Assembly (NCBI RefSeq): GCF_023336505.1 | Contig: NZ_JAMAST010000007.1 | Coordinates: 1 to 64,000, forward strand | Direction: 5' to 3' | Source: Sporolactobacillus mangiferae | GTDB lineage: Bacteria > Bacillota > Bacilli > Bacillales > Sporolactobacillaceae | Length of the DNA stretch: 64,000 nt | In this document: piece by piece, positions 45,641 to 54,503 of the stretch | Position numbering within the stretch: the stretch's first letter is position 1 | How the letters are laid out: the number at the start of each line of letters is the position of its first letter | Notes under the pieces: model-generated | Told to the model about the DNA's origin: nothing | Databases searched by the model: none | What the model saw: only the letters and a program-made list of their open reading frames with translations | Program-made: the position numbers and the translations under genes

Positions 45641-46380
45641 TTTATCTCTTCAAGTATTTTCTTTTCAAGACGGGATACCTGGACCTGCGAAATGCCCAGC
45701 CGCTCTGCGACTTCTGTTTGTGTCTGATCTTTAAAATATCGTAAATAGACAATCAGTTTTTCTCGATCATTCAGCTGTTCAACCGCTTCGCGTACCACCA
45801 TTTGATCAAACCATTTTGTACTTTCATGATCTGAAATCTGATCAAGGATTGTGATCGGATCTCCGTCGTTCTCAAAGACGGTTTCGTGAATTGAAGAAGG
45901 CGCACGTATCGCTTCCTGAGAAAGAACGATATCTTCCGGCGAAAGCTCAAGCGCCTCGGCAAGCTCACCAACAGTTGGATTTCTGCCGAACTTCTTCGAA
46001 AGCTCATCCTTTTTTTTCCTGACTTTAATGCCTGTCTCTTTTAATGAGCGACTAACTTTGACTGCACCGTCATCACGAATGAAGCGCTGAATTTCTCCGA
46101 TAATCATGGGGACCGCATAGGTCGAAAATCGAACATCATAAGAAAGATCAAATTTATCCACCGATTTAAGCAGCCCAATACATCCAATCTGAAATAGATC
46201 ATCCAGTTCATAGCCTCTGTTCATAAAGCGCTGAACAACGGACCAGACAAGACGCATATTTTTCTGAACAAGACGGTCGCGTGCCTCATGATCGCCTGAC
46301 TGGCTCTGCTTAATCAATTGTTTGACTTCATTATCGTCAAGCAGCGGCTCTTTAGACACCATTTTCCGATCAAGCTCCAT
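45622..46380 (-). CDS. sigF: Sporulation sigma factor SigF
   Basis: 252-aa sigma-70-family factor, the first forespore-specific sigma. Region 2 (LVQKNMRLVWSVVQRFMNRGYELDDLFQIG), region 3 (EAIRAPSSIHETVFENDGD) and the region 4 helix-turn-helix (TQTEVAERLGISQVQVSRLEKKIL) are nearly identical to B. subtilis. It is held inactive by SpoIIAB. The ATG at 46380 has GGAG eight bases upstream; an ATG two codons earlier is the alternative. Confidence 0.97.
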   Translation of the reverse strand: MELDRKMVSKEPLLDDNEVKQLIKQSQSGDHEARDRLVQKNMRLVWSVVQRFMNRGYELDDLFQIGCIGLLKSVDKFDLSYDVRFSTYAVPMIIGEIQRFIRDDGAVKVSRSLKETGIKVRKKKDELSKKFGRNPTVGELAEALELSPEDIVLSQEAIRAPSSIHETVFENDGDPITILDQISDHESTKWFDQMVVREAVEQLNDREKLIVYLRYFKDQTQTEVAERLGISQVQVSRLEKKILEEIKSQMAE

Positions 46381-46392
46381 TTGCATATCTCC

Positions 46393-46836
46393 CTACTTGC
46401 ATACTGCTCGATTTCGGGCAATTTCTTTGGTCATGATGATTGTCGTCCCTTTACCTGCCTCCGTCTCTATCACGACATGATCCATAAAGTTCTCCATAAT
46501 GGTAAATCCCATACCAGACCTTTCCAGTTCAGGCTTTGTTGTAAAAAGCGGCTGTTTCGCGCGTTCAACGTCACTTATACCCACACCGTCATCATGGACC
46601 TCCAAAGTGACCATTTCATTTTCAATTGAAGCTTTTATCGTCACTTTTCCAGCCCCACTGTTTTCGTATCCATGAATGATACAGTTCGTGACTGCTTCTG
46701 AAACAACCGTTTTAATTTCGGTAAGCTCATCCAAAGTAGGATCAAGCTGAGCAACAAATGCTGCTACCGTCACGCGCGCAAATGATTCATTTTCGCTGAC
46801 TGCAGTGAATGTTAAAGTCATATCGTTTCTCATCAT
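46393..46836 (-). CDS. spoIIAB: Anti-sigma-F factor SpoIIAB
   Basis: 147-aa GHKL-fold serine kinase that binds SigF and phosphorylates SpoIIAA. ATP-binding boxes are clear: [22 protein letters not shown], and [10 protein letters not shown]. The ATG overlaps the spoIIAA stop in an ATGA junction. Second gene of spoIIAA-AB-sigF; partner switching between the two proteins releases SigF in the forespore. Confidence 0.97.
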   Translation of the reverse strand: MMRNDMTLTFTAVSENESFARVTVAAFVAQLDPTLDELTEIKTVVSEAVTNCIIHGYENSGAGKVTIKASIENEMVTLEVHDDGVGISDVERAKQPLFTTKPELERSGMGFTIMENFMDHVVIETEAGKGTTIIMTKEIARNRAVCK

Positions 46837-47183
46837 GCCACCCCCAGCGTATGAAGCGCATAGTCTTCATCTGTTTCCAGACGGATAATTTTAAACATGC
46901 CGCTTAATTCAAATAAACGGCGCACAGATGGCGAAATTGAGCAGACCACCATTTCTCCCCCAAGTCCGGAAATTCTTTTATAACGGCCGAGAATGACACC
47001 AAGACCTGAACTGTCCATAAACGTAAGTTTGCCAAGATTGAGCAAAATGTGGTGAACCGGTTCTTCATCCATGACACGATTGACGTTTTCTCGAAGTTCA
47101 TCAGCGGTGTGGTGGTCGAGTTCACCTTCAAGACGAATACACAGCACACCATATTTGACTTCTAAATTCATTTTCAAACTCAT
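46833..47183 (-). CDS. spoIIAA: Anti-anti-sigma factor SpoIIAA
   Basis: 116-aa STAS-domain protein. Unphosphorylated SpoIIAA binds SpoIIAB and frees SigF; phosphorylation occurs at Ser58 in [14 protein letters not shown], which is conserved at the same number. The ATG at 47183 has GGGGAG six bases upstream. The upstream 47184-47376 region separates it from dacF and should hold the Spo0A/sigma-H promoter. Confidence 0.97.
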   Translation of the reverse strand: MSLKMNLEVKYGVLCIRLEGELDHHTADELRENVNRVMDEEPVHHILLNLGKLTFMDSSGLGVILGRYKRISGLGGEMVVCSISPSVRRLFELSGMFKIIRLETDEDYALHTLGVA

Positions 47184-47376
47184 AGCAGTCTCTCCCCTCC
47201 CAGAATGAAAATAATACCTGGTCATGAAACCCCCGATTGTTCAGTCAGGATAACTAGCCAAAGCCAATACTCGTTAATACTAGTTTCTCTCTTTTCTTTT
47301 CAATTCCTGCTGCGCGACAGAACTAGTGCCCATTCGGCAAAACAGGTGAACAACTGCCAAAAACCACCCGTATCGA
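47184..47376 (-). promoter_or_regulatory. Likely Spo0A / sigma-H control region of spoIIA
   Basis: The minus strand contains TTTTGCCGAA (+ strand 47332-47341), a close match to the 0A box core TGNCGAA, and TTCTGTCGCG nearby. AGGAATT downstream resembles a sigma-H -35 element, with candidate -10 sequence in the following AT-rich stretch. In B. subtilis this operon is driven by Spo0A and sigma-H, so control here is inferred from weak motif matches plus family knowledge. Confidence 0.45.
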
Positions 47377-48549
47377 TTAATGGGTGAGGATTGTCCCTGC
47401 ACTTCTTTTAAATAGTTGCCACCATGATGCACGTTTAACATTCTCTTTAACCATTAAAGGAGTTTTTGAAACAACCTTTCCTTTCTTTTTGACGATATAA
47501 TAGCCGACCACTGTTCCTGATTTTATCGGCGCCTTCAAAGTTCCATTTAATTTCACGGATTTTTTCAGGCCCGAAGAACGTTCTCCCTTTTTAAGCAGCA
47601 CCACAACGGGCTTCTCTGTCACAATTGGCACTTCATCATGATCCCCTTTTCTGACTTTGGCGATTGCAACTGTTTTATTTTTTTTAACCAAAGCTTTCGT
47701 TTCATACGAGGCGAACGCCTGATTCATTAATCCGGAAATTTCTTTATTTCGTTCTTTTGGTGTGGGGGCCCCCATCACGACGGCAACGACACGCATCCCG
47801 TTTCTTTTCGCTGTCGCGGTCAGGCAGTATTTTGCTTCATTTGTAAATCCGGTCTTCAGTCCGTCTGCACCGGGATAAGACTTAATCAGCTTATTTGTAT
47901 TAACAAGCCAAAACTTTTTATCCGTGTTTTCTCTCAGATAGTCTTCATACTTTGACGTATATTGAAGAACTTGGGGATAATTCAGGAGCGCGCGTGCCAT
48001 CACTGCCATATCATGTGCGCTTGTGTAATGATTTTTCGTTGGCAGTCCGGTAGGATTGACAAAATGTGTTTGTGACATGCCAAGTTTTTGGGCTTCCTGA
48101 TTCATTCTGGCAACAAAAGCTTTCTCAGAGCCCGCAAGATGTTCAGCCATGGCAACCGAAGCGTCATTGGCAGACGCGATACAGATTGCTTTAAGCATCT
48201 CGTCGACTGTCATTGCCTCACCAGGCTCAAGAAAGACCTGTGAGCCCCCCATCGATGCAGCATGCTCACTGACCTCGACTTTATCGTTTAATGAGATCTG
48301 ATGACTCTTAATCGCCTTAAAAATCAGCAGAAGCGTCATCACCTTGGTCATGCTTGCAGGCGGGAGTTTTTTATTTTCATTTTTTTTGTATAAAACTTTC
48401 CCTGTATCCTGCTCGATAACGATTGCCGATTTCAGTTTGCCAGACTCACTTTCTGCATTTTCCTTCTTTTCAGCAAGTGCTGATGCTGACGGAAGCAAGG
48501 ATGCCAAAAGAAGGGTAGCACAGACCAGCCAAGCCATAAATGCCTTCAT
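47377..48549 (-). CDS. dacF: D-alanyl-D-alanine carboxypeptidase DacF
   Basis: 390-aa low-molecular-weight penicillin-binding protein made in the forespore, trimming cortex peptides. A signal peptide (about 1-26), the active site PPASMTKVM (Ser66, Lys69), SAND and KTGFT motifs, and the C-terminal beta-rich domain are present. It precedes spoIIAA, as in B. subtilis, where it is read with the operon under sigma-F. ATG follows AGGAGG. Confidence 0.94.
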   Translation of the reverse strand: MKAFMAWLVCATLLLASLLPSASALAEKKENAESESGKLKSAIVIEQDTGKVLYKKNENKKLPPASMTKVMTLLLIFKAIKSHQISLNDKVEVSEHAASMGGSQVFLEPGEAMTVDEMLKAICIASANDASVAMAEHLAGSEKAFVARMNQEAQKLGMSQTHFVNPTGLPTKNHYTSAHDMAVMARALLNYPQVLQYTSKYEDYLRENTDKKFWLVNTNKLIKSYPGADGLKTGFTNEAKYCLTATAKRNGMRVVAVVMGAPTPKERNKEISGLMNQAFASYETKALVKKNKTVAIAKVRKGDHDEVPIVTEKPVVVLLKKGERSSGLKKSVKLNGTLKAPIKSGTVVGYYIVKKKGKVVSKTPLMVKENVKRASWWQLFKRSAGTILTH

Positions 48550-48784
48550 GAAAAAACCTCCTCACTATGATCGTTATCATTCTGTCCATGAAAGACTCTT
48601 TTATACGAAATCTAGTGAGAAGATTGAGATTTTAGGTTAATGAACTTTATTTTTCCTTTACTGGCAAGGCCGCACCCAGGGATCAAGCGGTTAAAAGCGG
48701 CACAAAGTGAGACAAAAAATCAATAGTAAAGTTGAAAATCGACTTTATGCATAAGGCATAAGGTGCCTGACTGTATGTCATCTA

Positions 48785-49594
48785 TTAAATCGAACGAATA
48801 ACCGACTTAATCAGATCTGTAAAATCTGCCTTGACACGGTTAGCTGTCTCAATGACTTCCTGATGTGACAATGGCTGATTAAGAATACCAGAAGCCATAT
48901 TCGTAATACATGAAATACCCAGCACATCCAGTCCGAGATGGCTGGCTGCTGTCACTTCCGGGACTGTTGACATACCGACCGCATCTGCACCGATCACGCG
49001 CATCATGCGTATCTCGGCAGGCGTTTCATACTGTGGCCCGTGTGTTGCCAGATAAACGCCTTCTTGAATATGTATGCCTAAACGCTTGGCCGCATTTTTT
49101 GCCTGAAGGATCAGTTGCTGACTGTAGGCATGGGACATATCCGGAAAACGAGGTCCCATTTCATCATTATTCGGACCAATCAGCGGGCTTGATCCGAGCA
49201 TGTTAATATGATCAGTGATCAGCATTAAATCACCGGGGCGAAATGCGGTGTTGATGCCGCCACATGCATTTGTGACAATGAGTTGATGAATGCCCATCGC
49301 ACGCATCACGTAAACGGGAAAAGCTACCTGATTAAGTGAATAGCCTTCATAATGATGATAGCGTCCCTGCATGGCAACGACTGTTTTCCCTTCTAGCTTG
49401 CCAATGACAAATTGGCCTTTATGTCCTTTAACTGTCGGCTCTGGAAAATGGGGCAGGCTCTGATATGGGATTCGGTCACCGCCTTCTATTTCGTCTGCAA
49501 GGTCACCCAATCCTGAACCAAGAATTAAACCAATTTCAGGTTTTTTGACCGTCATTTTTCTTAATTGCTCCATTACATCATCAATAGATTTCAT
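48785..49594 (-). CDS. punA: Purine nucleoside phosphorylase (PunA/PupG)
   Basis: 269-aa trimeric purine nucleoside phosphorylase, cleaving guanosine and inosine with phosphate. GSGLGDLADEI near the N terminus, GRYHHYEGY for phosphate binding, NACGGINTAFRPGDLMLI, and GADAVGMSTVPEV are characteristic. The ATG at 49594 has GGAG nine bases upstream. It follows the XerD gene; in B. subtilis drm lies between them, but no phosphopentomutase is here. A second, unrelated phosphorylase (deoD) lies at 56788. Confidence 0.95.
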   Translation of the reverse strand: MKSIDDVMEQLRKMTVKKPEIGLILGSGLGDLADEIEGGDRIPYQSLPHFPEPTVKGHKGQFVIGKLEGKTVVAMQGRYHHYEGYSLNQVAFPVYVMRAMGIHQLIVTNACGGINTAFRPGDLMLITDHINMLGSSPLIGPNNDEMGPRFPDMSHAYSQQLILQAKNAAKRLGIHIQEGVYLATHGPQYETPAEIRMMRVIGADAVGMSTVPEVTAASHLGLDVLGISCITNMASGILNQPLSHQEVIETANRVKADFTDLIKSVIRSI

Positions 49595-49622
49595 AATCAA
49601 TCGCTCCAATTTTTGTGATCAT

Positions 49623-50522
49623 TTAGCTTTTTGCAAGCGGATGATATCGATTATAAAGCTCCTTCAGCGGAACACGATTCAGGTGCATATATCGGGAGGC
49701 TGAGGATACAAGTGCACGTCCCATTAATTCATCTACAAAATCAAGCGGTGCACCATTTTGGAGCAGGTGCGCAGTGAGTGACTGGCGCAACGTTTCCGGC
49801 GAAATCGGAACAGGAAGTGCCGCTGATTCCGCATGATTTCTGAGAATTTTCCAGAGGCCCTGCCTTGTCAGACGCTTACCTGACCGATTGGTAAAAAGCG
49901 GCTGATTAATATCCGGTGCCGCATTTTTTTGCTCCCATTCAGTTATGTATTCGCGTAACGCAGTAATCGCAGAAATGTTCAGAGGAAGAATCCGCTCCGT
50001 CCCTTTTTTCCCGACACATCGAATAAATTCCAAGCTCAAATTGACATGACCGTGGTCCAATCGGATGCATTCAGAAGCTCGCATGCCGGTCGCATAAAGC
50101 ACTTCAAGCAGCGCCCGATCACGTTTCCCAATTCGTGTGTGCGGACTGGGCGCGCGGAGCAGCAAATAAATTTGTTCTGTTGTAAGCAAAGCGGGAAAAT
50201 GGCTATGCGCTGCTTTCGGTACGCTTAACGCATACGCAGGATCAGAAGATGTTAAATGGCTGCGGAACAGAAAACGATGAAATCCTCGAAGCGCCGCAGC
50301 TTTTCTTGCCAAGGTCGCGGGTGCACAACCGGAATCTTTGAGCTGATACAGGTAGTTCATCAATTGAACCTCAGTAACATCCTCCCAGTCTGTGCACTGT
50401 TTTATTTCCCTCAGATAACGGACATATTGCAACAGATCGCTTTGATAGGCCTCAACCGTGTTTTTCGACAAGTCACGTTCATGCTGCATCGCATCTAAAA
50501 AATTGTCAATCGTTTTTTTCAA
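49623..50522 (-). CDS. xerD: XerD-like tyrosine recombinase with altered active site
   Basis: 299-aa protein with the XerD N-terminal SAM-like domain (about 1-88) and C-terminal catalytic fold. The place between yqzK/fur and punA is that of B. subtilis xerD (ripX). Catalytic R148 (MRAS), K172/K173, R246 and Y278 are present, but the HxxR histidine is Glu243 (SPETLRQ in place of PHTLRH) and the second histidine, in the LGH motif, is Arg269 (MGR). The reading frame is open and intact. It may be a weak or inactive recombinase, or one retained for a non-catalytic role. Confidence 0.85.
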   Translation of the reverse strand: MKKTIDNFLDAMQHERDLSKNTVEAYQSDLLQYVRYLREIKQCTDWEDVTEVQLMNYLYQLKDSGCAPATLARKAAALRGFHRFLFRSHLTSSDPAYALSVPKAAHSHFPALLTTEQIYLLLRAPSPHTRIGKRDRALLEVLYATGMRASECIRLDHGHVNLSLEFIRCVGKKGTERILPLNISAITALREYITEWEQKNAAPDINQPLFTNRSGKRLTRQGLWKILRNHAESAALPVPISPETLRQSLTAHLLQNGAPLDFVDELMGRALVSSASRYMHLNRVPLKELYNRYHPLAKS

Positions 50523-50526
50523 TCGC

Positions 50527-50775
50527 TTATTCTCCGTCTCTTAGAAATTCAAAAAAACGTGATAAAACATAGTCTTCTTCTCGCTCATAGGCCCCCGGAT
50601 TTTTTCCCGTTTGTGTCTGATCCACTTTGACAGCTCCTGATCCTGGTTCATCGTAGCGATGTGTCTTCTCCAGATGCTGATCCATCCATGTCATGCCAAG
50701 ATAGAATATTGCTGTGAACAAAACAAACCATGCACAGATTTTCATTAGATCGATTATGCCATAAAAATATCTCAT
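50527..50775 (-). CDS. yqzK: YqzK-type DUF4227 protein
   Basis: 82-aa membrane-anchored protein. One transmembrane segment (about 8-28) is followed by a soluble tail ending DYVLSRFFEFLRDGE, the family pattern of DUF4227. It lies four bases upstream of the XerD-like gene and downstream of fur, the conserved Bacillales order. Function unknown; an alternative ATG lies ten codons in. Confidence 0.8.
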   Translation of the reverse strand: MRYFYGIIDLMKICAWFVLFTAIFYLGMTWMDQHLEKTHRYDEPGSGAVKVDQTQTGKNPGAYEREEDYVLSRFFEFLRDGE

Positions 50776-50874
50776 TATTGATTCCCCGCCTGTCCCAATT
50801 AAAATGGCTCGTTGCCATTATATGAATCATGGAGGCGATCCATTTCACAAAAAGAGATGTTTTATGGTCAAAAT

Positions 50875-50905
50875 GAAAAAACAGTCTGATCAAACCTCAG
50901 GCTGT
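50875..50905 (-). terminator. Terminator of fur
   Basis: On the minus strand CAGCCTGA pairs with TCAGACTG (one mismatch) over a seven-base loop and is followed by six T, just past the fur stop. Confidence 0.85.
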
Positions 50906-50918
50906 CTAAGAAAAACGT

Positions 50919-51419
50919 CTATACTTTTTCAGTTTCCTGCTCAAATTCTTTTTCTTTGCTTAAACGATTTTCTTCTTCATGTTTTTCCAGACATTGATGA
51001 CAAATACCATGAAAAGTCAGCCGGTGGTCCTTCACCTTAAAATGCCATCTGCGTTCAACCACTTTTTCAACCTCACCAAGCAGATCCTCCTGTATCTCAT
51101 CCACGGATCCACATTCAATGCATACGAGGTGATGATGGAAGTGGCTGGCACCTTCACGGCGCAGATCATAGCGCGAAACACCATCGCCAAAGTTGATTTT
51201 ATCAACGATTTTTAATTCGGCCAGCAGTTCAAGTGTGCGATATACAGTAGCGAGACCGATTTCAGGTGCTTTCTCTTTAACGAGAAGGTATACATCTTCA
51301 GCGCTGAGGTGATCTTGCTCATTTTCCAGCAAGACTCTGACGGTCGCTTCTCGCTGAGGCGTCAGCTTATACTTCTGCGCGTGAAGCTGTTTCTTAATCC
51401 GATTGATCCTGCCTTCCAT
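50919..51419 (-). CDS. fur: Ferric uptake regulator Fur
   Basis: 166-aa Fur-family repressor. The winged helix (about 12-85) contains KLTPQREATVRVL and GLATVYRTLELL; the dimer and metal domain has SHFHHHLVCIECGSVDEI and a second CHQC zinc site near 138-141. The C terminus has a charged extension (EKHEEENRLSKEKEFEQETEKV). The ATG at 51419 is preceded by CTGCAGAGGAGGGGC. Position matches B. subtilis fur, although PerR and Zur are similar paralogues. Confidence 0.92.
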   Translation of the reverse strand: MEGRINRIKKQLHAQKYKLTPQREATVRVLLENEQDHLSAEDVYLLVKEKAPEIGLATVYRTLELLAELKIVDKINFGDGVSRYDLRREGASHFHHHLVCIECGSVDEIQEDLLGEVEKVVERRWHFKVKDHRLTFHGICHQCLEKHEEENRLSKEKEFEQETEKV

Positions 51420-51547
51420 GCAAGCCCCTCCTCTGCAGCGAGAACGGCACAAACAAATCGGCAATTTACGGAAAAAAATCAATTGTCGATTATTATGATG
51501 CTGTGTCGTAGAATTGAAACATGATAGGTACTTCATGTAACAGCTAA

Positions 51548-51576
51548 ATTATAATCCTTATTGATAACAGTGTCAA
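51548..51576 (-). promoter_or_regulatory. Sigma-A promoter of fur with overlapping operator
   Basis: On the minus strand TTGACA (51571-51576) and TATAAT (51548-51553), both perfect consensus, are separated by 17 bases. The spacer and -10 overlap an imperfect palindrome, TTATCAATAAGGATTATAA, resembling Fur/PerR boxes. It lies about 130 bases from the fur start, giving a long leader. Autoregulation or PerR control is therefore likely. Confidence 0.8.
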
Positions 51577-51597
51577 TTATATATAATTATTGTAAAA

Positions 51598-51612
51598 TTA
51601 TAATCATTATAT
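51598..51612. promoter_or_regulatory. PerR-like box upstream of fur
   Basis: TTATAATCATTATAT matches 14 of 15 positions of the B. subtilis PerR box TTATAATNATTATAA. It sits 22 bases upstream of the -35 element of the fur promoter. PerR control of fur is known in B. subtilis. Fur boxes are related, so which regulator binds is not certain. Confidence 0.6.
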
Positions 51613-51636
51613 TTTGTAATTTTCATTTGTGATTTT

Positions 51637-52269
51637 TTATGATATAAAAAGTCGGATTAATACGGGCGATACATAGGCTTCATATCCTGATGCCGCCGCC
51701 GCGATAAAACTTGTACTTGCTAAAATCAGAGCATAACTGATAAATTGAGGCAGCATGGGCTGTTTTCTCGTTCTCATTAAAAGCTGACGAATCATTTTCA
51801 GAGAAAAAGCGACTGACAATACAGTCAGAAACAAATTATTAGGGATCATCAACAAATTTTGTGGGAAAATGCTGACGAGTACAGCCATTAACCCATTGAT
51901 TCCCATCTGGCTAACAAGAAAACCGACAGTAAAACCGAGAAACAAACCTCTGACAAAAATGAGCAGAAATATAAGTGGAAGACCAATCACCGAAAGACCA
52001 AGGACCCAAATCAGGATAAGAAACTGAAGATCATTAAAGAAGCTCTCCTTAAATAAAGATCTGGGACTTGCGATCTGATTTTTTGCAAGTTCACCGAAGA
52101 ACTGCTGTACATAATGAAGTAAATCGCTCTTCGCCTCATAAGGAAGACAGTTTACGACAATGGCTCCAAAAATGATGCCCATGAGCAGCAGTCCGGTAAC
52201 AAACGTATATAATGATAGGTATTCACGGATATGCTGCTGCGCCAATTTTTTAAATCGTTCTGCAATCAT
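51637..52269 (-). CDS. spoIIM: Stage II sporulation protein M
   Basis: 210-aa membrane protein with about five transmembrane segments, part of the SpoIIDMP complex that drives engulfment of the forespore through peptidoglycan remodelling. Family segments are LPLIFLLIFVRGLFLGFTVGFLV and FPQNLLMIPN. The ATG at 52269 is preceded by GGGGGGC. It lies upstream of fur, as in B. subtilis. Confidence 0.94.
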   Translation of the reverse strand: MIAERFKKLAQQHIREYLSLYTFVTGLLLMGIIFGAIVVNCLPYEAKSDLLHYVQQFFGELAKNQIASPRSLFKESFFNDLQFLILIWVLGLSVIGLPLIFLLIFVRGLFLGFTVGFLVSQMGINGLMAVLVSIFPQNLLMIPNNLFLTVLSVAFSLKMIRQLLMRTRKQPMLPQFISYALILASTSFIAAAASGYEAYVSPVLIRLFIS

Positions 52270-52368
52270 TTTGCCGCCCCCCGACACGTCAATCAACTGA
52301 AATCTATAATTTCATTCTATGATAGATTTTCAAATCTATGATCAAGTCGAGAGAGAACGATACATTCA

Positions 52369-52908
52369 TTATTGCAGGGCACGTAATTGCAGGAACTGAA
52401 CAGCATAAACAGATTTTGCATCATAAATCTGGCATTTTTTCACCATCTCAACCGCTTCATTAGTATTTACCGTACAGACTTCAAGAAATTCATCCTGATC
52501 CAGGTTCTGCTTTCCTTTGATGAGCGTGTCTGTGTAATAAATATGGAGCAGTTCATCTGAGAATCCCGGTGATGAATAAAAGGACGCAATCTTCTTCATT
52601 TTTTCACATCGATACCCGGTTTCCTCCTCTAGTTCACGCATAGCTGAATCATCAGGATTTTCCCCAGGCTCCAGTTTTCCTGCGGGAATTTCATAGATAA
52701 TTCCGTTTAGCGGATATCGATACTGTCGCACAAGCAGTAATTTTCCTTCATCATTTACGGCAATCACCGCGACAGCTCCCGGGTGTTTGACCACTTCGCG
52801 TGTTGATTCTTCTCCATTCGGGAGCTTCACTTGATCAACATACAAGTGAACAATACGTCCGTTAAAGATTTCTTTTGAACTGATCTTTGTTTCTGTCAAA
52901 CCGTCCAT
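52369..52908 (-). CDS. nudF: ADP-ribose pyrophosphatase NudF
   Basis: 179-aa Nudix hydrolase cleaving ADP-ribose and related sugars. The Nudix box is GKLEPGENPDDSAMRELEEETGY (about 82-104), with GAVAVIAVNDEGKLLLVRQYRYPLN before it. The ATG at 52908 has AGGGA nine bases upstream; a GTG three codons earlier overlaps it. Upstream of it is a divergent gap with a palindrome shared with the MFS gene. Confidence 0.93.
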   Translation of the reverse strand: MDGLTETKISSKEIFNGRIVHLYVDQVKLPNGEESTREVVKHPGAVAVIAVNDEGKLLLVRQYRYPLNGIIYEIPAGKLEPGENPDDSAMRELEEETGYRCEKMKKIASFYSSPGFSDELLHIYYTDTLIKGKQNLDQDEFLEVCTVNTNEAVEMVKKCQIYDAKSVYAVQFLQLRALQ

Positions 52909-53025
52909 TTTCTGCACTTCCCTTATTCATAAAGTTTCAGACAGCTACTTAAAATTACACTTGATGTTTTTCGGAACTGGGATTACTATGTACCTACCTC
53001 TTATAATTTTATCACATGCTTTCGC

Positions 53026-53050
53026 TTACATGAATGAGTCATTCACGTAA
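53026..53050. promoter_or_regulatory. 25-bp palindromic operator upstream of MFS gene
   Basis: TTACATGAATGA and TCATTCACGTAA are inverted around one central base, with a single mismatched pair. The TGAATGA-n-TCATTCA core is typical of TetR-family operators. It lies in the 272-bp divergent gap between nudF and the MFS gene. No TetR gene is in the window, so the regulator is unlinked or lies elsewhere. Confidence 0.6.
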
Positions 53051-53180
53051 ATGACGCACTGCTTCTCCCTGATCTTAACTGATTGCTTTTTTCAAGTGAC
53101 AAAAAGGCATGCCCGGTTTTTCTTATTGATGTATACTGATTAGACTGACACCAATGATACTGATGATGGAGATCAAAATA

Positions 53181-54449
53181 ATGAATGAACAGACTGAGAA
53201 GGCCCACCACATTTCCGAAAAGAAAGTACCGCATTTATTTCGCCCGATTTATCAATCAAAGGCATTTCGCGCATTATGGATTGGAAACACACTCTCCGTA
53301 TTCGGCTCTTCCATTACCGGGATCATTGTTCCCATCCTTGTATACTCACTGACACAATCGACGGTCTCAATGGGTTTCGTCATGACTGCCTATATGCTGC
53401 CTAATGTGATTATTTTACCGTTTGCAGGAATTATCGTCGACAAAATAAACCGCGCAAAACTGATGCGCCTGACCGATCTGATCCGATGCGCAATGGCATT
53501 CTCAATTATGACACTTGCTTTCAATCATTTGCTGACCATTCACATGATGATGTTCATTGCAGCAATCCTTGGGACTATGGATGGTCTGTTCCAGCCAGCT
53601 TTTTCAGCAATGAGAGCGACCATTTTCACATCTGAAATACGTACCTCTGCCAACGCATTAAATCAGTTAAGTGTTCAATCGATGCGGCTGATCGGACCGG
53701 CGCTTGGTGGACTGATTGTTGCTGTTTGGTCAGCGCCAATCGGATTCGCCATTGACGGGTTAACCTATCTGATCTCATTTGTCTGCCTCCTGTATCTGAC
53801 AAAAGAAGGGGAAATTCAGACCGACACTGCTCGGACGAACAGCACTTCTTTTCTTCAGGACTGCTTTGGGGGCTTTGAAGTGATTAAAAAAAACACCTGG
53901 CTGTGGGTCACCATCTTAGCCTTCAGTCTTATTAATATTTGCACAACAGGCATATCCGCGATTATCCTGCCATGGCTGCTGAATGTTCATGATCAATTTC
54001 CGTCTTATATATATGGGCTTGTTATGTCTTTTCAGGCAGTCGGAGCCGCTCTGGCCGCATTTATTTTCGGTATGCGCAAAGTCTGGAGGCATCGCGGCTG
54101 GATTGCCTATCTGGGCATTGCAGCTGGAGGATGCGCATTCCTGATTATGCCGCTGATCCATAGTTCAGCAGCGATCATGCTGCTCATGATGGTGGAAGGC
54201 TATGGAAGCATGACCTTCGGACTGATATGGGAAACAAGTCTTCAGGAACTTGTCGAACCTGAAGCATTCGGTAGGGTCGCAAGCATCGATATGCTCGGTT
54301 CGTTTGCATTGATTCCAGCCGGTTACATGTTCACCGGCTGGTTCGCGGACGCTGTGGGCAGCATCACCGCAATGCTTCTATTAAGCATGCTTACCTTGCT
54401 GTTCATTGCACTCAGTTTAAGCATTCCTGCCATTCGACATTTTGATTAG
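53181..54449 (+). CDS. MFS efflux transporter, macrolide-efflux type
   Basis: 422-aa major facilitator with about 12 transmembrane segments of the MFS_3/MefA-like type. Characteristic parts are the N-terminal IYQSKAFRALWIGNTLSVFGSSI and the motif region AGIIVDKINRAKLMRLTDLIRC between helices 2 and 3. Such proteins export macrolides or other small compounds; the substrate here is unknown. The ATG at 53181 has GGAG nine bases upstream. A TetR-like palindrome lies upstream. Confidence 0.88.
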   Translation: MNEQTEKAHHISEKKVPHLFRPIYQSKAFRALWIGNTLSVFGSSITGIIVPILVYSLTQSTVSMGFVMTAYMLPNVIILPFAGIIVDKINRAKLMRLTDLIRCAMAFSIMTLAFNHLLTIHMMMFIAAILGTMDGLFQPAFSAMRATIFTSEIRTSANALNQLSVQSMRLIGPALGGLIVAVWSAPIGFAIDGLTYLISFVCLLYLTKEGEIQTDTARTNSTSFLQDCFGGFEVIKKNTWLWVTILAFSLINICTTGISAIILPWLLNVHDQFPSYIYGLVMSFQAVGAALAAFIFGMRKVWRHRGWIAYLGIAAGGCAFLIMPLIHSSAAIMLLMMVEGYGSMTFGLIWETSLQELVEPEAFGRVASIDMLGSFALIPAGYMFTGWFADAVGSITAMLLLSMLTLLFIALSLSIPAIRHFD

Positions 54450-54503
54450 AGCTAGAGAATATTTTGGGCAAATCGTTTGCATCTGTTATTGACACTTCGC
54501 TTA

